DNA from: Acidimicrobiaceae bacterium
GTDB lineage: Bacteria > Actinomycetota > Acidimicrobiia > Acidimicrobiales > Aldehydirespiratoraceae
Assembly (NCBI GenBank): GCA_026706815.1
Contig: JAPOYA010000036.1
Span: 1 to 58,075, forward strand
DNA length: 58,075 nucleotides
Reading direction: 5' to 3'
Shown: positions 42,976 through 52,066 of the stretch, piece by piece
Numbering within the stretch: position 1 is the first letter of the stretch
Layout of the letters: each line of letters opens with the position of its first letter
Notes under the pieces: generated by a model
Told to the model about the DNA's origin: nothing
What the model saw: only the letters and a program-made list of their open reading frames with translations
The model's database searches: none
Translations under genes and position numbers: made by a program

Positions 42976-43437
42976 ATGGCCAAGGCAAAGAAACGGGGCA
43001 AGCCCAAGGACAGTGGCCGCAGGGTCAAGAAGAAGATCTCGATCCTCAGCGCCGAGCAGATTGAGTACGTCGATTGGAAAGACGCCGGACTACTTCGTCG
43101 ATTCCTGTCCGAGCGGTCCAAGATCCGTGCGCGCCGTGTGACGGGCAACAACACGCAACAGCAGAAGATGGTTGCCGACGCGATCAAGATTGCTCGGGAG
43201 ATGGCCCTTGTCCCGTACGCCAATCGGGTGACGACTCAGCGCAGCGGACGGGGTGATCGTGAACGCATCAGTCGCGCCGATGGGCCCGCGCCGCGGCCCA
43301 GCGGTCCGCCGCCTGCTTCTCGCGATGAAGACAGCGACATGATGCACGAAGAGGCCGCTCTCGCCGTTGGTGCTGATCACTCAGCCGAGCGCCCCGTCGA
43401 CGCAGGCCTTGCCGCTTCTGAATCGAGCAGAGCATGA
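42976..43437 (+). CDS. rpsR: 30S ribosomal protein S18 with long C-terminal extension
   Basis: The first ~80 residues are ordinary S18 (KKKISILSAEQIEYVDWKDA, LLRRFLSERSKIRARRVTGN, QQKMVADAIKIAREMALVPY). The remaining ~70 residues are an extra hydrophilic, Ala/Pro/Ser/Asp-rich tail (SGRGDRERISRADGPAPRPS and on), about doubling the usual length of roughly 80. The reading frame ends in a TGA overlapping the rplI ATG, which argues the tail is real and not a frameshift. Confidence 0.93.
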   Translation: MAKAKKRGKPKDSGRRVKKKISILSAEQIEYVDWKDAGLLRRFLSERSKIRARRVTGNNTQQQKMVADAIKIAREMALVPYANRVTTQRSGRGDRERISRADGPAPRPSGPPPASRDEDSDMMHEEAALAVGADHSAERPVDAGLAASESSRA

Positions 43438-43880
43438 GGGTTGTTCTTCGCCAGGATGTCGCCGGCCTCGGCCGCAAGGGCGAGATCTGCGATGTCGCAG
43501 ACGGTTATTTCCGCAACCTGTTGTCACCTCGTGGTTTGGCTTTGAAGGCGACCAAGGGGATCGAGTCTCAGGCTGAGGCGATGCGCCGTGCCGCGGTCTT
43601 GCGCGACGCCAAGAGTCGGGCCGAGGCCGAGGAGATTGCCGCTCGTTTGGTTCCGATGGTGATCACCGTGCCCGCACGCGCCGGAGAAGGTGGTCGCCTG
43701 TTCGGCTCAGTGAGCACGCTCGACATCGTCGGCGCCGTAGAAGCGCAGGCGGGGGTGGTCATTGACCGGCATTCCCTGGCCTTGGACGCTCCGCTGAAAG
43801 AACTCGGCCGAGTATCGGTGAACTGCAAGCTTCAAGACGAAGTTGAGTTCCCGATCACCGTGGAGGTGATCGAAGAGTGA
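43434..43880 (+). CDS. rplI: 50S ribosomal protein L9
   Basis: This 148-residue L9 has the N-terminal RNA-binding motif VVLRQDVAGLGRKGEICDVA followed by DGYFRNLLSPRGLALKAT, a long central helix and the C-terminal domain (GGRLFGSVSTLDIVGAVEAQ). The start overlaps the rpsR stop (ATGA). The 200-bp gap to dnaB holds no convincing gene. Confidence 0.97.
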   Translation: MRVVLRQDVAGLGRKGEICDVADGYFRNLLSPRGLALKATKGIESQAEAMRRAAVLRDAKSRAEAEEIAARLVPMVITVPARAGEGGRLFGSVSTLDIVGAVEAQAGVVIDRHSLALDAPLKELGRVSVNCKLQDEVEFPITVEVIEE

Positions 43881-44078
43881 GCCGGCTGTCGCCTTCCGGT
43901 GGCAGCAGCTTGACATCTCGGTGTTTGCCGGCGTCTGAGAGGCGCGCGCCCTCGGTTGTCGAAAGCACACAAGAAATCCCCAGCAATACGGAGATTTCCC
44001 CTGGATTCCCACGGGGGGAACAGGCCAATTTAACGGTTGGCTTATATGACGAACGGGTGACGATCAGGTGACGAACGA

Positions 44079-45437
44079 ATGGCGATGACTCAAACCAGCA
44101 CCCGGCATGACAGCCGGGTGCCTCCCCACAACCTTGAAGCTGAAGAGTCGTTGCTTGGTGCGATGTTGCTTTCGAGTCACGCGATAGCGGACTCAATCGA
44201 ACTTGTAAGCGCTGAGCAATTCTATCGGCCGGCGCACGCGCATGTCTACGACGCTATTGCTGCGCTGTATGCCGCCGGTGACCCGGTAGATCCTGTCACG
44301 GTCGCTGTTGAGCTTGAGCGGGCGGGTGTGGCCGAGGCGGTTGGCGGTCTTGAGGGATTGCATCGCCTGCAGATGAACACTCCGGCCTCGTCGAATGCGG
44401 CTAAGTACGCGAGCATCGTGCGCGAGCATTTCATGCTCAGAAAACTGATCAGGGTCGCCGGCGAAATCGCCGAAATCGGTTACAGCCAGCCCAATGACGC
44501 TATCGCAGCCATTGATGAGGCTGAAAATATGGTGTTCCAGATCGCAGAAGGCCAAGACACCGAATCGATGAGCAAGATCGAAGTGCTCCTCAAGGAGACG
44601 CTGGATCAGCTCATCGCTCGCAACGAGTCCGGCAAGGGCATCATCGGCACACCGACTGGGTTTGTTGATCTCGACCAGAAGTTGTCGGGATTGCAGCCCA
44701 ACGCCTTCATCGTGGTCGGCGCTCGCCCGGCGATGGGCAAGACCTCTTTCATCCTCAACATCGCGAGCCATGCTGCGATTCACGAGCAGCGGCCTGTCCT
44801 CGTGTTCAGTTTGGAGATGGGCCATATAGAGATCAGTCAGCGCATCCTGTCCGCTGAGACTCGTGTCGATTCCAAGGACATGAGCGACGGCCGGGTCAAG
44901 GAGCATGAATGGCAGCGGATCACGTCAACCATCGACCGTCTCAAGAACGTGCCGTTGTGGCTCGACGACAATCCGAATCCGACCATTATGGATATCCGCT
45001 CGAAGGCGCGGCGATTGAAGAGCAGCGTCGGCGACCTCGGGTTGGTGGTAGTCGACTATCTCCAGTTGATGACCGGTCGTTCCCGCGCTGAGAGCCGCCA
45101 AGTTGAGGTGGCCGAGATCAGCCGCGGCTTGAAAGTGCTGGCCCGTGAGCTCCAGTGCCCGGTGATCGGCGTTTCGCAGTTGTCCCGTACCCTTGAGAGC
45201 CGTCAGGACAAGCGGCCGGTGCTCTCTGATCTGCGCGAGTCAGGATCGATCGAGCAGGACGCCGACGTGGTGCTGTTTCTGTATCGCGACGAGGTGTACA
45301 ACCCCGCCGATCAGACGACCGAGGGTTTGGCAGAAGTGATTATCGCCAAGCACCGCAATGGGCCGATCGGCACGGTCAACCTCAACTTCGTGCCCAGATT
45401 GACGTCGTTCAGAAACCTAGAGACCCGGGCAATCTAA
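44079..45437 (+). CDS. dnaB: Replicative DNA helicase DnaB
   Basis: This 452-residue hexameric helicase unwinds DNA at the fork. The N-terminal domain begins RVPPHNLEAEESLLGAMLLS. The RecA-like domain has Walker A GARPAMGKTSFILNIA, LVVVDYLQLMTG (Walker B) and GVSQLSRTLESRQDKRPVLS, with the arginine finger near the C-terminus. No intein interrupts the common sites. An AGGTGA site precedes the ATG. Close to oriC and the DciA gene. Confidence 0.97.
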   Translation: MAMTQTSTRHDSRVPPHNLEAEESLLGAMLLSSHAIADSIELVSAEQFYRPAHAHVYDAIAALYAAGDPVDPVTVAVELERAGVAEAVGGLEGLHRLQMNTPASSNAAKYASIVREHFMLRKLIRVAGEIAEIGYSQPNDAIAAIDEAENMVFQIAEGQDTESMSKIEVLLKETLDQLIARNESGKGIIGTPTGFVDLDQKLSGLQPNAFIVVGARPAMGKTSFILNIASHAAIHEQRPVLVFSLEMGHIEISQRILSAETRVDSKDMSDGRVKEHEWQRITSTIDRLKNVPLWLDDNPNPTIMDIRSKARRLKSSVGDLGLVVVDYLQLMTGRSRAESRQVEVAEISRGLKVLARELQCPVIGVSQLSRTLESRQDKRPVLSDLRESGSIEQDADVVLFLYRDEVYNPADQTTEGLAEVIIAKHRNGPIGTVNLNFVPRLTSFRNLETRAI

Positions 45438-45647
45438 GTGTTTCTCGGCGAGGACTTTTTGATATGGCTGGTTTTGGCGCTGGGCGGGGCGATGGCGGTC
45501 GGCAACTTCTTGGCCTTGGTGCGTCCAGCGGAGAAGCAGCATCGCGAGGGTGATCTGGAGCGCGCCCCGGTAGCTCGGAGCGCTGTGTTCATTGTGGTCG
45601 GCTTGGTCGCTGCGGTCTGGGCGATTGCCAGCCTCGTATCCGGCTGA
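45438..45647 (+). CDS. Small two-helix membrane protein (69 aa)
   Basis: The GTG begins at the base right after the dnaB stop. The product has two transmembrane helices (FLIWLVLALGGAMAVGNFLA and SAVFIVVGLVAAVWAIASLV) joined by a polar loop (RPAEKQHREGDLERAPVARS). The tight link to dnaB suggests co-translation. I recognise no family. Confidence 0.7.
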   Translation: MFLGEDFLIWLVLALGGAMAVGNFLALVRPAEKQHREGDLERAPVARSAVFIVVGLVAAVWAIASLVSG

Positions 45648-45658
45648 CCCCCCTGGGG

Positions 45659-47224
45659 TCAGCGGGAGATTTCTTGGTGCTGTTCGTGCTGTGAGTGCTG
45701 TTCGCGCAGGACGTTCTTCTGGACTTTCCCCATGGCGTTTCGAGGCAGCGACGGAGCTGTCAGGATCTGTTTGGGGTGCTTGTGGCGGCTCAGTCGTGCG
45801 GCCAACTCAGCCTTGCAGTTGTCGAGAGCGGATCTCTCGTCGTCCACCACGATGACGGCGATCACGGCTTCACCGAGGTCTCGGTCGGGCACTCCGACCA
45901 CCGCCGATTCGCGGACCCCGACGACTTCGTCGAGCACGAGCTCGACCTCTTTGGGGTAGATGTTCTCGCCGCCGCTGATGATGAGGTCCCCGGATCGGCC
46001 GTGCAGCGTCAGGCGACCACTTTCGTCGAGGCTGCCGAGGTCGCCGGTTGTGAACCAACGGTCATCGCTCAGAGCGTTGTCGGCAGCCATGTTGTCCTGG
46101 TTCCAGTAGCCGGAGAACACGTTTGTGCCGCGGACTTCCACCGAACCGATGGTCCCGGGCTCGAGCGGGGCTGGGTCATTGCCGACAACGTCGACCACAC
46201 GCAGTTCGACGCCCGGCAGGGGATAGCCCACGGTGCCTGCCAAGCGCTCGCCGTTGTAGGGATTCGAGGCGATGATTCCCGTTTCGCTCATGCCGTACCG
46301 CTCACAGATTCGGTGCCCGGTGCGTTCGGAGAACTCTTCGAACACCGAGTCGCGCAGCGGTGCCGACCCGCATGTGAACAGGCGGATCCCGCCGGCCAGT
46401 TCAGCATTCAGTCGCGGGCTCTCGAGCAGTCGGCTGTAGTGCGTGGGCACCCCCATCATCACGGTTGTGCTCCGAAGGGAGTCGAGCACCTGATCGGAGT
46501 CGAACTTGGCCGGGAAGGTCACCGGGATCGCTGAGAGCATGGCGCAGTGGAGGGCCACGAACAGCCCGTGTGTGTGAAATATCGGCAGGCAGTGGAGAAG
46601 GCGGTCGCTGCGGCTGAAGTGCCAGGCGTGATGGAGCGCGACGGCGTTGTGTCGCAGGTTGGCGTTGCTGAGCGCTGCGCCTTTTGGTCGGCCAGTCGTT
46701 CCCGAGGTGTAGAGCAGCGCGGCGACGTCGTCGTCTCGGCGCTCAACTATCGGCGCGGCAACGGCCCGGACGGCTCGGATTTCGGGCGTGTCGGCCTGCT
46801 CGGTGAGCGTGCCTTCTCCCCTTGGGCCGAGGGTGAGAATTCGAGGACGGCCGCCTGTTGCTGTTCGGGCAGCCGCTGAGCTGGGATCGAGCACGACCAC
46901 GCTTGGATCGGCGTCGCTCAAGAAGTAGTCGAGCTCTGCGGGGGTGAATGCTGGGTTCAGAGGCACGTGAACGGTTCCCGCACGCAGGCATGCGAGATAC
47001 AGCGCAACCGCTTCGACGCTCTTGCAGACCTGCACGAGTACCCGGTCGCCGACCTCGGCGCCGTGGGTTTTGAGAGTCTCTGCGTAGCGTGCCGCCAGGT
47101 CGTCAATCTGGCCGTAGCTGGAGGTCTTTGCGCCGGGTTCGATGAGGAACGGCGCCGATTGGTGCTGTGCCGTGACCGACCATAGAGCCGAGGCGAAATT
47201 CCCATGGGGCAGAGCGGCGGTCAT
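45659..47224 (-). CDS. Acyl-CoA synthetase, malonyl-CoA synthetase-like
   Basis: This 521-residue AMP-forming ligase activates an acid to its CoA thioester. Motifs: AALLYTSGTTGRPKGAALSN (AMP/phosphate loop), RYGMSETGIIASNPY, GRSGDLIISGGENIYPKEVE (hinge) and LPRNAMGKVQKNVLRE with the catalytic Lys. The last motif and the overall spacing resemble MatB-type malonyl-CoA synthetases, but the substrate is not certain. It diverges from an enoyl-CoA hydratase gene across a 202-bp gap. Confidence 0.88.
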   Translation of the reverse strand: MTAALPHGNFASALWSVTAQHQSAPFLIEPGAKTSSYGQIDDLAARYAETLKTHGAEVGDRVLVQVCKSVEAVALYLACLRAGTVHVPLNPAFTPAELDYFLSDADPSVVVLDPSSAAARTATGGRPRILTLGPRGEGTLTEQADTPEIRAVRAVAAPIVERRDDDVAALLYTSGTTGRPKGAALSNANLRHNAVALHHAWHFSRSDRLLHCLPIFHTHGLFVALHCAMLSAIPVTFPAKFDSDQVLDSLRSTTVMMGVPTHYSRLLESPRLNAELAGGIRLFTCGSAPLRDSVFEEFSERTGHRICERYGMSETGIIASNPYNGERLAGTVGYPLPGVELRVVDVVGNDPAPLEPGTIGSVEVRGTNVFSGYWNQDNMAADNALSDDRWFTTGDLGSLDESGRLTLHGRSGDLIISGGENIYPKEVELVLDEVVGVRESAVVGVPDRDLGEAVIAVIVVDDERSALDNCKAELAARLSRHKHPKQILTAPSLPRNAMGKVQKNVLREQHSQHEQHQEISR

Positions 47225-47426
47225 CGGCTCAGGCTCGCATTTCGTCAGGCGTTTGTTGCCCCGGGCATGTTTCGTCGGGCATGTTTCGCCGGGTCCAGTC
47301 AGGCGATCCGATCGCCGGTCGGCTCATCGGTTGATCTTGGCCGCTTAGGTGTATCTCCGCCAACACGCACTAGCTTTCACGGAGGTCTGCCGTCGTGTGG
47401 ACCGTCTGTCTGGATTGGAGAGAACC

Positions 47427-48101
47427 GTGGGAACACCAACATTGAGCCGGGACGGCGATCTGCTGATCATCGACTTCGGCGACGGAGAGAACCGCACCGA
47501 TGTTGCATGGGTTGAAACCATGAACGTGCTGCTCGACGAGGCTGAGGAACAGGCACTCAAGGGTCCTGCCGCGTTGATCACAACGGCTGGTTCGGCGAAG
47601 CACTATTCCAACGGGCTCGATGTGGACTTCATTGCGTCGGCCTCATCTTCTGAGGTCGTCGAATATGTCAGCTCGGTTGAGAAGGTGCTCGCTCGGATTT
47701 TGACGTTTCCAGCCCCGACCGTGGCTGCTGTCAACGGTCACGCTTTCGGTGCGGGCGCGTTCGTGATCTTGGCCCACGACTATGCAGTGATGCGCGCTGA
47801 CCGGGGTTTTGTGTGCTGGCCGGAGGTTCATCTGCAGATGACCTTCAACCCCGGTCTGCTGGCGATGATCCACGACTTGATGTCGAACTCGACGGCTCGT
47901 GAAGCGGTGACCATCGGCCGTCGCTACGGCGGCCCCGATGCGGTGGCCGCGGGCATCGTCAACGATGCGACGAGCCTTGATCAGCTCATTGACGCGGCCT
48001 CAGACTATGGCCGTGCGCATGCCGCCACTGCGGGACCGAACCTGCGGCGGATAAAGCGCCAGCTGTACCGTTCGATAATCAAGCTGCTTGGGACCGCTTG
48101 A
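47427..48101 (+). CDS. Enoyl-CoA hydratase/isomerase family protein
   Basis: This crotonase-fold protein of about 224 residues has the oxyanion-hole segments AKHYSNGLDVDFI and APTVAAVNGHAFGAGAFVIL. The usual catalytic Glu positions are not clearly conserved (RGFVCWPEVHLQMTF), so an isomerase role, as in peroxisomal-type delta-enoyl-CoA isomerases, is possible. The GTG with GGAGAG upstream was chosen; the frame is open earlier without similarity. It probably works with the adjacent acyl-CoA genes. Confidence 0.82.
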   Translation: MGTPTLSRDGDLLIIDFGDGENRTDVAWVETMNVLLDEAEEQALKGPAALITTAGSAKHYSNGLDVDFIASASSSEVVEYVSSVEKVLARILTFPAPTVAAVNGHAFGAGAFVILAHDYAVMRADRGFVCWPEVHLQMTFNPGLLAMIHDLMSNSTAREAVTIGRRYGGPDAVAAGIVNDATSLDQLIDAASDYGRAHAATAGPNLRRIKRQLYRSIIKLLGTA

Positions 48102-48125
48102 TCCCGGAACCCGGATCGGCCGGGC

Positions 48126-49331
48126 CTAGTTCTTGGGAACGTCTGCCCAGGGGATCTTCTTGTCGACTCGGGGCTCGCCGGGCAGTCCGAGCATCTGCTC
48201 GCCCATTATGTTGCGGAGGATCTCCGATGTTCCGCCTTCGATCGAGTTGGCCCGAGCCCTCAGGAACAGGTAGCCGAGACTGCCGCTTTCGCCGGGCATC
48301 ACGACTGCGGTCGGTCGCCGGAAGGCGTAGTCGAGGTCGATCTGGGAGGCCATGCCGGCGAGGTTGATGCCCTCGCTGTAGATCTCCTTGTTGAGTTCGG
48401 CTCCGGCCAGTTTGGCCACGGACCCTTCAGGGCCTGGTTGGCCCCGTTTGGCGTTCTGCGTCGCGCGCATGTTGGTGAGCCGGAGCACTTCGGCCCGGTT
48501 CCAGAGCTTCATCAAGTTGTCGCGCCGCGCGGCGGTGTGCTCGTAGTCGGGGAGCGAGTCCCACACCTTCACCAGTTCGGCGATGGCGCCGCTGCCCCGC
48601 GGCGGGGTCCCCCCGCCCCCTGATCCACCGATCACGGTTCGCTCGTTCATCAGCGTGGTGATCGAGACTCGCCAACCCTCGCCCCGTTCGCCGATGCGGT
48701 CGGAGTCGGGCACCTTCACATCGGTCATGTAGACCTCGTTGAACTCGGCTTCGCCGGTGATTTGGCGGAGTGGCCGCACCTCGACGCCTTCGGCGTGCAT
48801 GTCGAGCGCGAAGTAGGTCATGCCCTTGTGTTTGGGCAGTTGCGGATCGGTGCGGGTGACGAGCATTCCCCGGTCGGCGATGTGAGCTATGGTGTTCCAG
48901 ACTTTTTGGCCGTTGACCAACCATTCGTCGCCGTCGAGTTCCGCCTTGGTGGCGAGTCCTGCGAAGTCTGATCCGGCGCCTGGTTCTGAGAACAGCTGAC
49001 ACCATTTCTCCTCACCGGTGAACATGGGACGCAGGAAGCGGCGTTTTTGTTCCTCGGTGCCGTGGGCGAGGATCGTCGGCCCCGATAGCGCCATGAAGAA
49101 CTGACTGGCGTCCATGGCCGGAGCGCCGGCTTCGGCCAGTCGCCGGTTGACGTTGCGCTGCAGTTGTGGCTTGACTCCCAGCCCGCCGTGACCCGCCGGG
49201 AACTGCACCCAGGCAAGCCCGGCGTCGAATTGATGTCCGCGGAACTCTTGGTAGGACTCCCGGGTCGGGTCGTGCTCGGCCAGCAGGGCGTCGAGCGCTT
49301 CGTTGACTGCGTTGACTTCGCTATCGCTCAT
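48126..49331 (-). CDS. Acyl-CoA dehydrogenase
   Basis: This 401-residue FAD-dependent enzyme introduces a double bond into acyl-CoA. The FAD and substrate motifs are CQLFSEPGAGSDFAGLATKA and WLVNGQKVWNTIAHIADRGM, and the ending SIEGGTSEILRNIMGEQMLG is typical of bacterial FadE-type proteins. The ATG giving MSDSEVNAVNE matches the family length; upstream codons are shadow. It is convergent with the hydratase gene and presumably in the same catabolic theme. Confidence 0.92.
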   Translation of the reverse strand: MSDSEVNAVNEALDALLAEHDPTRESYQEFRGHQFDAGLAWVQFPAGHGGLGVKPQLQRNVNRRLAEAGAPAMDASQFFMALSGPTILAHGTEEQKRRFLRPMFTGEEKWCQLFSEPGAGSDFAGLATKAELDGDEWLVNGQKVWNTIAHIADRGMLVTRTDPQLPKHKGMTYFALDMHAEGVEVRPLRQITGEAEFNEVYMTDVKVPDSDRIGERGEGWRVSITTLMNERTVIGGSGGGGTPPRGSGAIAELVKVWDSLPDYEHTAARRDNLMKLWNRAEVLRLTNMRATQNAKRGQPGPEGSVAKLAGAELNKEIYSEGINLAGMASQIDLDYAFRRPTAVVMPGESGSLGYLFLRARANSIEGGTSEILRNIMGEQMLGLPGEPRVDKKIPWADVPKN

Positions 49332-49390
49332 AAGTGCCAGTTTGCCTGACAGATTCTCTTGCCGGCAACCCGCTGATACTCTGCGGTGCC

Positions 49391-50176
49391 ATGAACGCCT
49401 TCGACGACTATTTGAGCGCCCATCAAGACCTGTTCGCGCACTACAACGACCTCGTCGGTCGTTTGAGCGACGAGCAGATGGCGGCGCAGTCACTGTGCCC
49501 GGACTGGGATGTGAGAGGAGTCATCAACCATGCCGTCGGAGCCGAGTATTGGATGACTGGTTGGGAACCCTCGGATACGTCCCCGCCGCCGTTTGAGCGG
49601 TTCGCCGAGTTTGACGCCCGAACCCGGGGCGCGAGCAGGTCTGAGTTCGCCCGGATCGTCGCCGAGTCGACCGCGACGCGTCTTGATGATCTACGTGCCA
49701 TGGGTCCGGAGGTTCTGGACCGCCCGTCGTTCACTCCTGCGGGGATGTCAAGCTACGGCCGGTTCTTGCAGGTTCGAGTGTTCGACATGTGGGTGCATGC
49801 CCGCGACATCGCAATCCCGCTCGGTGAGACTCTTGACGACTCAGGATTCACAGCCGAGGCCGCTCTACAAGAGGTCGATGACTCAATCGGCTACATCGTC
49901 GGCAAGAAGATCGGCCTGCCCGACCCGATGAGCATCGCCTTTCGGATCCGCGGTGCGGTCGACCGCGACATCCTCGTGCGCGTGGACGGCCGCGCCGGCC
50001 GAGTTGCGGGACTTGCAGACCCCGACGTCGAGGTGTTCTCCGATGTCGGCACCTTCGTCATGCTCGCCTCGGGCCGCATCGACCCCCAGGAGCAGATCGA
50101 CGCCAACAAGATCTCGTGGTCCGGCGACCCCCACTGGGGCGAGACCGCCGCCCGCAACCTCGCCTACACCCAGTAG
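49391..50176 (+). CDS. Maleylpyruvate isomerase-family (mycothiol-type) protein
   Basis: This 261-residue protein has an N-terminal DinB-like four-helix domain (DVRGVINHAVGAEYWMTGWE carries a metal-binding His). The conserved RVFDMWVHARDIAIPLGETL follows, with a C-terminal SCP2-like domain (MDMPI_C). Family members use mycothiol to isomerise maleylpyruvate or act on unknown substrates; mycothiol use is inferred from the actinobacterial setting. ATG at MNAFDDYLSAHQD was chosen by family length. Confidence 0.82.
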   Translation: MNAFDDYLSAHQDLFAHYNDLVGRLSDEQMAAQSLCPDWDVRGVINHAVGAEYWMTGWEPSDTSPPPFERFAEFDARTRGASRSEFARIVAESTATRLDDLRAMGPEVLDRPSFTPAGMSSYGRFLQVRVFDMWVHARDIAIPLGETLDDSGFTAEAALQEVDDSIGYIVGKKIGLPDPMSIAFRIRGAVDRDILVRVDGRAGRVAGLADPDVEVFSDVGTFVMLASGRIDPQEQIDANKISWSGDPHWGETAARNLAYTQ

Positions 50177-50195
50177 TGCTTGGCCTGCTCCCAGT

Positions 50196-50257
50196 AGTCA
50201 GGTGTCCACCCCGGGCGGCAGTCGGCAGTCAGGTGCCCACCCTCGGCGGCAGTCAGG
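50196..50257. repeat. Imperfect 31-bp tandem repeat
   Basis: Two head-to-tail units of 31 bp begin AGTCAGGTG(T/C)CCACCC and match at 27 positions. They fill most of the 146-bp gap between the isomerase-like gene and the VOC gene. No function is evident. Confidence 0.75.
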
Positions 50258-50322
50258 ACTACCCCCGCCGACAGGCCAGAATCAACAGGGGCCAAGCAGG
50301 CAACGAAGCAAGGGAGGCAACC

Positions 50323-50688
50323 GTGCCCAGAGTCAGCTCGATTGATCATGTGCAGCTCGCTATGCCACCAGGCGCCGAGGATCAGGTCCGGGAGTTCTAC
50401 GTGGGTGTTCTCGGGCTGACCGAGGTGCCGAAACCCCCGGAGTTGGCCAATCGTGGCGGCGCCTGGTTCGAGGGTCCCAACATCAAGCTTCACCTTGGCG
50501 TGGAGCAAGAGTTTCGTCCCGCCCGCAAGGCCCATGTTGGTTTTCTTGTCGACGACGTTGCCGAACTAGTCGATCTCTGTCGAGCCCAGAACCCGGAGAC
50601 CACCGACGTCAACGAGGTCGACGGCTATCACCGAGCCCACGCCTTCGACCCTCTGGGCAACCGCCTCGAATTCATGGAGCCCATCTGA
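50323..50688 (+). CDS. VOC-superfamily (glyoxalase/dioxygenase fold) protein
   Basis: This 121-residue protein has the VOC beta-alpha-beta fold with SSIDHVQLAMPPGAEDQVRE, FYVGVLGLTEVPKP and the ending RAHAFDPLGNRLEFMEP. His and Glu residues at the usual metal positions are present. The GTG start follows GGGAGG. The reaction is unknown. Confidence 0.83.
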   Translation: MPRVSSIDHVQLAMPPGAEDQVREFYVGVLGLTEVPKPPELANRGGAWFEGPNIKLHLGVEQEFRPARKAHVGFLVDDVAELVDLCRAQNPETTDVNEVDGYHRAHAFDPLGNRLEFMEPI

Positions 50689-50802
50689 TCCACGGCCGCG
50701 TCGGTTGGTTGTTGGGCTAGCGGAGTTTGTAGCTGGCTCGCCGATTGGCCGTTCCCCAGAATGAGGGTCGCCAGCGCCACAGAGGCCCGTCCCTGGTTGT
50801 GC

Positions 50803-51966
50803 TCAAGGGCCGCGTGGCGGGTGGTTGGGGTTGATGATCTTGTAGCCGCTCTTGGTTTTGACGACGACGTAACCACGGTCGTGGATGTTGTGGTGGCACG
50901 CCGAGCAGGCCAGGCACATTTTGTCGATGTCGGTTCGCCCGCCTTGCTCCCACGGCACGATGTGGTGGATCTCGCAGCGCTCGGGGCTTGCGGCGCAGCC
51001 TCTGCAGTGCCTGTCACGCGTGATGATCGCTTTGACCTGAGCTTCGGTGGCGTGTCGATGATCACGCCCCACCCAGATGGGGTGACCTTTGCCGTCAAAG
51101 ATCACCCCGGTGACCGTTGCGGTGCATATGAGGCGTTCGAGCACGCTTTGGGGCAATGCCTCACCCCCGATGATTTCTGCCACACCCGTGGGGTTGTCGC
51201 CTCGCAGGCGTTCGATGTCGGCTATTGCGATGAGTTGTGCCCGCGCACTCCCCGGCCCCCGTCGACCAGGATCGGTAATCAACGCAACAAATGCGTCTGC
51301 CAACCGTTGCGCCGGAGTACGAACATCATCGGGCGTGCCGTCTCGCGTGCCGTCTCGCCCGCCGTCGTCACGCCATAGCCGGTCGTATTCAACATTGATC
51401 GCCTTGCGCACCTGTTGGTAGCTCACCGGATCGAGCTCCGCCAACAACACGCCCATACCGTCTTCGTTCACCCAGTTCTTCAACGACCGACTCTTGCGTT
51501 GGGCTTTGTGGCGGGCAGATCCGTCGTCGGCCTGATTGCGGTTCGCCCATCGCCGAGACTGTTCGGCGAACACATCGACTGACGAAGTCTCAGCGAGCTT
51601 CGAAAGTTCGTCGTCTGCTTGCTGAGACGAAGTCTTGGCCGCAGCCCCAACAGCTATCGCCGCGTGCTCGACAGTAATAGCGCCGTCGGCCAGCGATTCC
51701 GCGAGACGGGGCATCTCCGCCAATCCGGCGGCGGTTCTGGAGACCGTGTTGGCATTCCGTGCCGACATACGCCCGGCCTCGCGCAACACCGTCTTGGAGT
51801 TCACCCCGCCATCACCGAGCGCCTCGACCTCAGTCGCACACCGTGCCTGCAACGAACTCAGCGCTGCCATCGCTCGCCCAGCGCCCTCGACCACACCGGT
51901 CAGTTCCGCCCTCGAAAGGCCGGAGACCACCACCGCTTTGGTCCGTCGGATCATCAAATCGAACAT
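50803..51966 (-). CDS. DUF222/HNH endonuclease (13E12-like)
   Basis: This 387-residue protein joins an N-terminal DUF222 helical region (MAALSSLQARCATEVEALGD and on) to a C-terminal HNH nuclease. The metal-binding nuclease core is CRGCAASPERCEIHHIVPWE, then GGRTDIDKMCLACSACHHNI. These multi-copy actinobacterial genes (the REP13E12 type) are associated with repeats and mobility, though their role is unclear. It is divergent from a toxin-antitoxin operon. Confidence 0.9.
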   Translation of the reverse strand: MFDLMIRRTKAVVVSGLSRAELTGVVEGAGRAMAALSSLQARCATEVEALGDGGVNSKTVLREAGRMSARNANTVSRTAAGLAEMPRLAESLADGAITVEHAAIAVGAAAKTSSQQADDELSKLAETSSVDVFAEQSRRWANRNQADDGSARHKAQRKSRSLKNWVNEDGMGVLLAELDPVSYQQVRKAINVEYDRLWRDDGGRDGTRDGTPDDVRTPAQRLADAFVALITDPGRRGPGSARAQLIAIADIERLRGDNPTGVAEIIGGEALPQSVLERLICTATVTGVIFDGKGHPIWVGRDHRHATEAQVKAIITRDRHCRGCAASPERCEIHHIVPWEQGGRTDIDKMCLACSACHHNIHDRGYVVVKTKSGYKIINPNHPPRGP

Positions 51967-52066
51967 GATCACAACCTACTCAAAGGGTATGACACTGCAT
52001 GATGCGCTCCATAACAGGACAGCCCTTGCCATCCCGCCAACCAAAGGAGTCAAAGGAGTTATGCAA

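Noticed and set aside
43877..44071. 64-codon frame between rplI and dnaB
   Set aside because: No similarity or strong ribosome site, and biased toward Ser/Pro; more likely a leader region for dnaB.
47254..47285. Two GGGCATGTTTCG copies in the ligase/hydratase gap
   Set aside because: Only about 14 bp and imperfect; not enough to call an operator.
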